Source: Erythrobacter sp. 34-65-8
GTDB taxonomy: Bacteria; Pseudomonadota; Alphaproteobacteria; Sphingomonadales; Sphingomonadaceae
NCBI GenBank assembly: GCA_002278985.1
Contig: NCJP01000051.1
Coordinates: forward strand, 1 to 8,724
Direction: 5' to 3'
Length of the DNA stretch: 8,724 bases
The notes below the pieces were generated by a model, which was given only the letters and a program-made list of their open reading frames with translations, was not told the origin of the DNA and ran no database searches. Positions 6,754 through 8,724 of this stretch are shown here, one piece after another. A program made the translations under genes and the position numbers. How positions within the stretch are numbered: position 1 is the first letter of the stretch; each line of letters starts with the position of its first letter.

Positions 6754-7200
6754 TCAGCGCACGATCGCGCTGTAGGTCATGGTGCCGCGGCCCAGCGCGG
6801 CCTCGGTATCGCTGACGTGCCAGCGCAGGTGGGTCACATCTTCCGGCGTGGCCTTGCGCTGGCCGATCCGCAGCGTTCCGAGTTCGCCCCAGCTTTTTCC
6901 GCCGTCGGTTGAAACCTGCGGGTTCATGCCGCCGCTGCGCCGGAACGCGAGGTCGCGCGGGACCCGGCTCGACACGACGAAGGCATCCGGCCTTCCCGGT
7001 GCGGTCCATTCGAGCATCAGGACAACGACGTCGCCGCGCTTGAGCGTGGTCGCCGGTTCGAGTGACAGCGCCATCCGCCCCGGTGCCACCGCTGCCTTGC
7101 GCTCGATGAACACGGCGCGCGAAATTTCCACGCCTGGCTGCGCGGCGGTTGCACCGGCGGCGAGCGATGCCGCCGCCAGAGTCAGCAGGATTTTCTTCAT
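6754..7200 (-). CDS. Exported protein of unknown function, beta-sandwich-like (DUF11-like)
   Basis: The product is 148 residues. I chose the ATG at 7200 (MKKILLTLAAASLAAGATAA) because it begins a textbook Sec signal peptide: two lysines, a hydrophobic core and small residues ahead of a likely cleavage near residue 20. A GGGGG run (7205-7209) is the only hint of a ribosome binding site. The open frame extends upstream to 7350, but that part has no coding character. The mature part resembles small sphingomonad exported proteins with a DUF11/Ig-like pattern: a ...LKRGDVVVLMLEW strand pair (53-65), FVVSSRVPRDLAF (74-86), QVSTDGGKSWGEL (95-107, which matches one Asp-box/BNR-type S-x-D-x-G-x-x-W unit) and DVTHLRWHV (121-129). 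It is probably periplasmic or secreted and binds or decorates something at the surface; no catalytic residues are apparent. It converges on bkdB with a 4-base gap, so it is not part of that operon. Confidence 0.8.
   Translation of the reverse strand: MKKILLTLAAASLAAGATAAQPGVEISRAVFIERKAAVAPGRMALSLEPATTLKRGDVVVLMLEWTAPGRPDAFVVSSRVPRDLAFRRSGGMNPQVSTDGGKSWGELGTLRIGQRKATPEDVTHLRWHVSDTEAALGRGTMTYSAIVR
6755..6772. terminator. Short hairpin at the bkdB / exported-protein convergence
   Basis: CAGCGC (6755-6760) and GCGCTG (6767-6772) form a perfect 6-bp stem with a 6-base loop, just past the bkdB stop and inside the last codons of the convergent gene. Its position suits a bidirectional transcription stop, but no T-tract follows on either strand, so an intrinsic terminator is doubtful. 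Confidence 0.25.
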
Positions 7201-7411
7201 GTCGCCCCCGTCACAACCATGGCTGGCTATCGCAGGCCGTGTGACAGGCAGAGGCGAAAATAAGGTTAATGCGCGGTTGCCGGGCGGCCGGTCAGGGCCC
7301 TGGAAAATGTGTTCGAAAATTGCGCAGGCGGGCCATTGACAGCCCTGCACACCTGCCTTAGTGGCGGCGCTCCCAAGCGGCGCTTCGCCCCCCTTGAAGC
7401 CAAGTTTTCAT
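7201..7411. other. Divergent intergenic region between the exported-protein gene and tRNA-Asp
   Basis: These 211 bases hold no credible gene. They must carry the promoter of the minus-strand exported-protein gene (no clear -35/-10 seen) and that of tRNA-Asp. A perfect 10-bp palindrome CAGGGCCCTG lies at 7293-7302, and two AT-rich patches (7256-7270 and 7304-7321) break the GC-rich background. Neither can be assigned a function. Confidence 0.5.
7336..7363 (+). promoter_or_regulatory. Likely promoter of tRNA-Asp
   Basis: A perfect -35 hexamer TTGACA (7336-7341) is followed after 16 bases by a weak -10, TTAGTG (7358-7363), placing a start near 7370, about 40 nt before the tRNA. The distance is similar to that of the tRNA-Pro promoter in this window. 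The -10 assignment is uncertain. Confidence 0.45.
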
Positions 7412-7488
<77 letters not shown>

Positions 7489-7504
7489 CTTGGGAACTGC
7501 ACCG

Positions 7505-8581
7505 TTACAGCTGATCGGAAAGCGCAATGTCCCGCGTGCCAGCAGGCAGGCTGACGCGCATCCCGTCATAAGCGATGTTGATCGCATCGAACCGCTTGGT
7601 CGCTTCCCCCAGGAACACCCGTTCCATCAGCTTGACCGGCGGGGCCGGCACCAGGTGATAAAGAACCAGGTGCCTAACCCCCGCATCGCGGGCCACCCGC
7701 GCCGCATCTTCGGGCGATGTGTGGTAATCGGGAATATCGGCCATGATCTTGGCTCCGTCGGCATCGCCTCTTTCAGCCAGCTGTTGGCCGATCCGGCCGA
7801 CCATCCCGGGATTGAGCGCTTCGTGAAAGAGAACATCGGCGCCCCGCGCAAAGCGGGCCAGCTGAGGTGATCGCACGGTATCGCCGCTGATGACCAGGCT
7901 GCGGCCGCCATAATCGATCCGGTAAGCGACAGCCCGGTCAACCGGTGCATGATCCACGGGCAAGGCGCGAATGGTCACGCCGTCGCCCTCGTAGACGACC
8001 GTTCCGCGCCTGCCGGAGCCAGCCAGTCTGATCGTCCGCGCTTCTCCGCCGAACCCGCCCGGGCGCGCCACGGCCTCGCCATGGTGGGCGATGCGGAACC
8101 CCCGGTCGATGGTATAGGCCTCCACAAACCCCGCGACGACGCGCTCGGTCCCTTCCGGTCCGTAGATCGGCAGCGGCGAGCCGCGCCCGCCCGCCATCCA
8201 TGCCTGGAGCATCAGCTCGCCCAGACCGTCGAAGTGGTCGGAATGGAGGTGGGTCAGGAAGGCGGCATCGAGCCGGTCCATCGGGAAGCCCATCCGCCCG
8301 AGCTTGCGGATCGAGCCGGAACCGGCGTCGAACATGAAGCCCCGCTCGCCGGCCAGCACGGCAATACACGGACCGGCGCGGTCGGCGTCGGGCATGGGCG
8401 AGCCGCTGCCGCAGACATATGCGTGGAGCCCGTCCGGAAGATCCGAACTCCGGTCGACTCCGACGGTCGAACTGACCGCCCGCTCGAACAGCCATTCGCC
8501 GATCTGGCGCTGAGCCAGCAAGGCAACCAGCGCCAGCAGCCCGATCAGGGCGAGCAGTGCCAGTCCAATCCGTTTCGCCAT
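7505..8581 (-). CDS. Membrane-anchored metallo-beta-lactamase-fold hydrolase (RNase Z-like superfamily)
   Basis: The 358-residue product begins MAKR followed by a hydrophobic stretch (about 5-23), an uncleaved signal anchor or signal peptide placing the enzyme in the periplasm or on the inner membrane. The metal site is complete: HLHSDH (111-116) with FDGLGEL after it, PVDHAP (208-213), SGDT (232-235), HEAL (253-256), YHTSPEDAARVA (286-297) and a final LVLYHLVP (305-312) with His309. This order (HxHxDH, H, GD, HEA, HTSxEDA, LxLxHL) is that of RNase Z/ElaC-like and related arylsulfatase or phosphodiesterase-type MBL hydrolases. The export signal argues against tRNA processing and for a secreted hydrolase of unknown substrate. 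The start at 8581 has AGGA a few bases upstream, with AAAGGGG a little further. It follows the DUF2842 gene on the same strand by 55 bases and may be co-transcribed with it. Confidence 0.88.
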   Translation of the reverse strand: MAKRIGLALLALIGLLALVALLAQRQIGEWLFERAVSSTVGVDRSSDLPDGLHAYVCGSGSPMPDADRAGPCIAVLAGERGFMFDAGSGSIRKLGRMGFPMDRLDAAFLTHLHSDHFDGLGELMLQAWMAGGRGSPLPIYGPEGTERVVAGFVEAYTIDRGFRIAHHGEAVARPGGFGGEARTIRLAGSGRRGTVVYEGDGVTIRALPVDHAPVDRAVAYRIDYGGRSLVISGDTVRSPQLARFARGADVLFHEALNPGMVGRIGQQLAERGDADGAKIMADIPDYHTSPEDAARVARDAGVRHLVLYHLVPAPPVKLMERVFLGEATKRFDAINIAYDGMRVSLPAGTRDIALSDQL

Positions 8582-8636
8582 CGTCCTGCCCCTTTGTCAG
8601 GCAGGCTAACCCCCAGCGGCCCTGTGGGCAACAGCG

Positions 8637-8724
8637 CTACCGGGTGCGGCCGGTTTCCATCCAGATCAGGAAGCGGCGCAGGGGCAGCAGCCAGATCAGG
8701 CCCAGCACCAGATAGACCGGGGCC
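8637..8724 (-). CDS. DUF2842 family membrane protein, C-terminal part only (runs off the window)
   Basis: The last 28 codons are visible on the minus strand, ending TAG at 8637-8639: APVYLVLGLIWLLP, then LRRFLIWMETGRTR. The hydrophobic helix followed by LP-LRR-L-WMETGR is how I remember the C-terminus of DUF2842, a small (about 65-75 residue) two-helix inner-membrane protein typical of alphaproteobacteria, function unknown. The upstream part is beyond the window edge, so start and length cannot be given. It precedes the MBL hydrolase gene in the same direction. Confidence 0.75.
   Translation of the reverse strand, partial: APVYLVLGLIWLLPLRRFLIWMETGRTR

Noticed and set aside
7201..7350. N-terminal extension of the exported-protein frame beginning at 7350
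   Set aside because: It would bury the signal peptide 50 residues inside the protein; the ATG at 7200 gives a proper signal sequence.

Overview
The window is about 64-67% G+C by eye and looks like an alphaproteobacterial chromosome, most likely a sphingomonad (Sphingomonadales, for example the Erythrobacteraceae or Sphingomonadaceae). This assignment rests on the protein sequences as I recall these families: a long-form thymidylate synthase, a three-gene branched-chain 2-oxoacid dehydrogenase cluster, a DUF2842 end, a plasmid-type ParB fragment, and a palindromic repeat that I associate with sphingomonad genomes. No database search was possible.

Left edge (1-1819): a scrambled region. Bases 1-99 contain no gene and end in what looks like the terminal inverted repeat of an insertion sequence abutting CTAG. 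Next comes an internal piece of a ParB-like partition gene on the minus strand (about 100-391). It is fused head-on to a recG gene that has lost its first ~200 codons. The recG remnant (383-1819, plus strand) keeps all the helicase motifs but is also split by an in-frame TAA at 1064-1066, so it is a pseudogene.

Middle (1854-6749): a tRNA-Pro(CGG) gene on the minus strand with a good promoter, then thyA (2041-2997, dTMP synthesis). Next is a three-gene operon, bkdA1-bkdA2-bkdB (3074-6749), encoding E1 alpha, E1 beta and lipoyl acyltransferase E2 of a branched-chain 2-oxoacid dehydrogenase. A near-consensus sigma-70 promoter precedes it, with an inverted repeat centred on its -10 box. The genes overlap or lie within a few bases of each other. 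The dihydrolipoyl dehydrogenase (E3) is not in the window and must be supplied from elsewhere. The E2 linker contains a REP-like palindrome that is translated in frame.

Right part (6754-8724): a small exported protein of unknown function on the minus strand, converging on bkdB; a divergent intergenic region; tRNA-Asp(GTC) on the plus strand; then, on the minus strand, a membrane-anchored metallo-beta-lactamase-fold hydrolase preceded by the C-terminal end of a DUF2842 membrane protein, which runs off the window.

The thyA-to-DUF2842 part is ordinary core genome. What merits attention is the broken left edge (IS end / ParB fragment / truncated and nonsense-mutated recG), the repeat inside the E2 coding sequence, and the operator-like palindrome over the bkd promoter. 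I see no convincing sign of an undescribed multi-gene system, CRISPR array or defence island.
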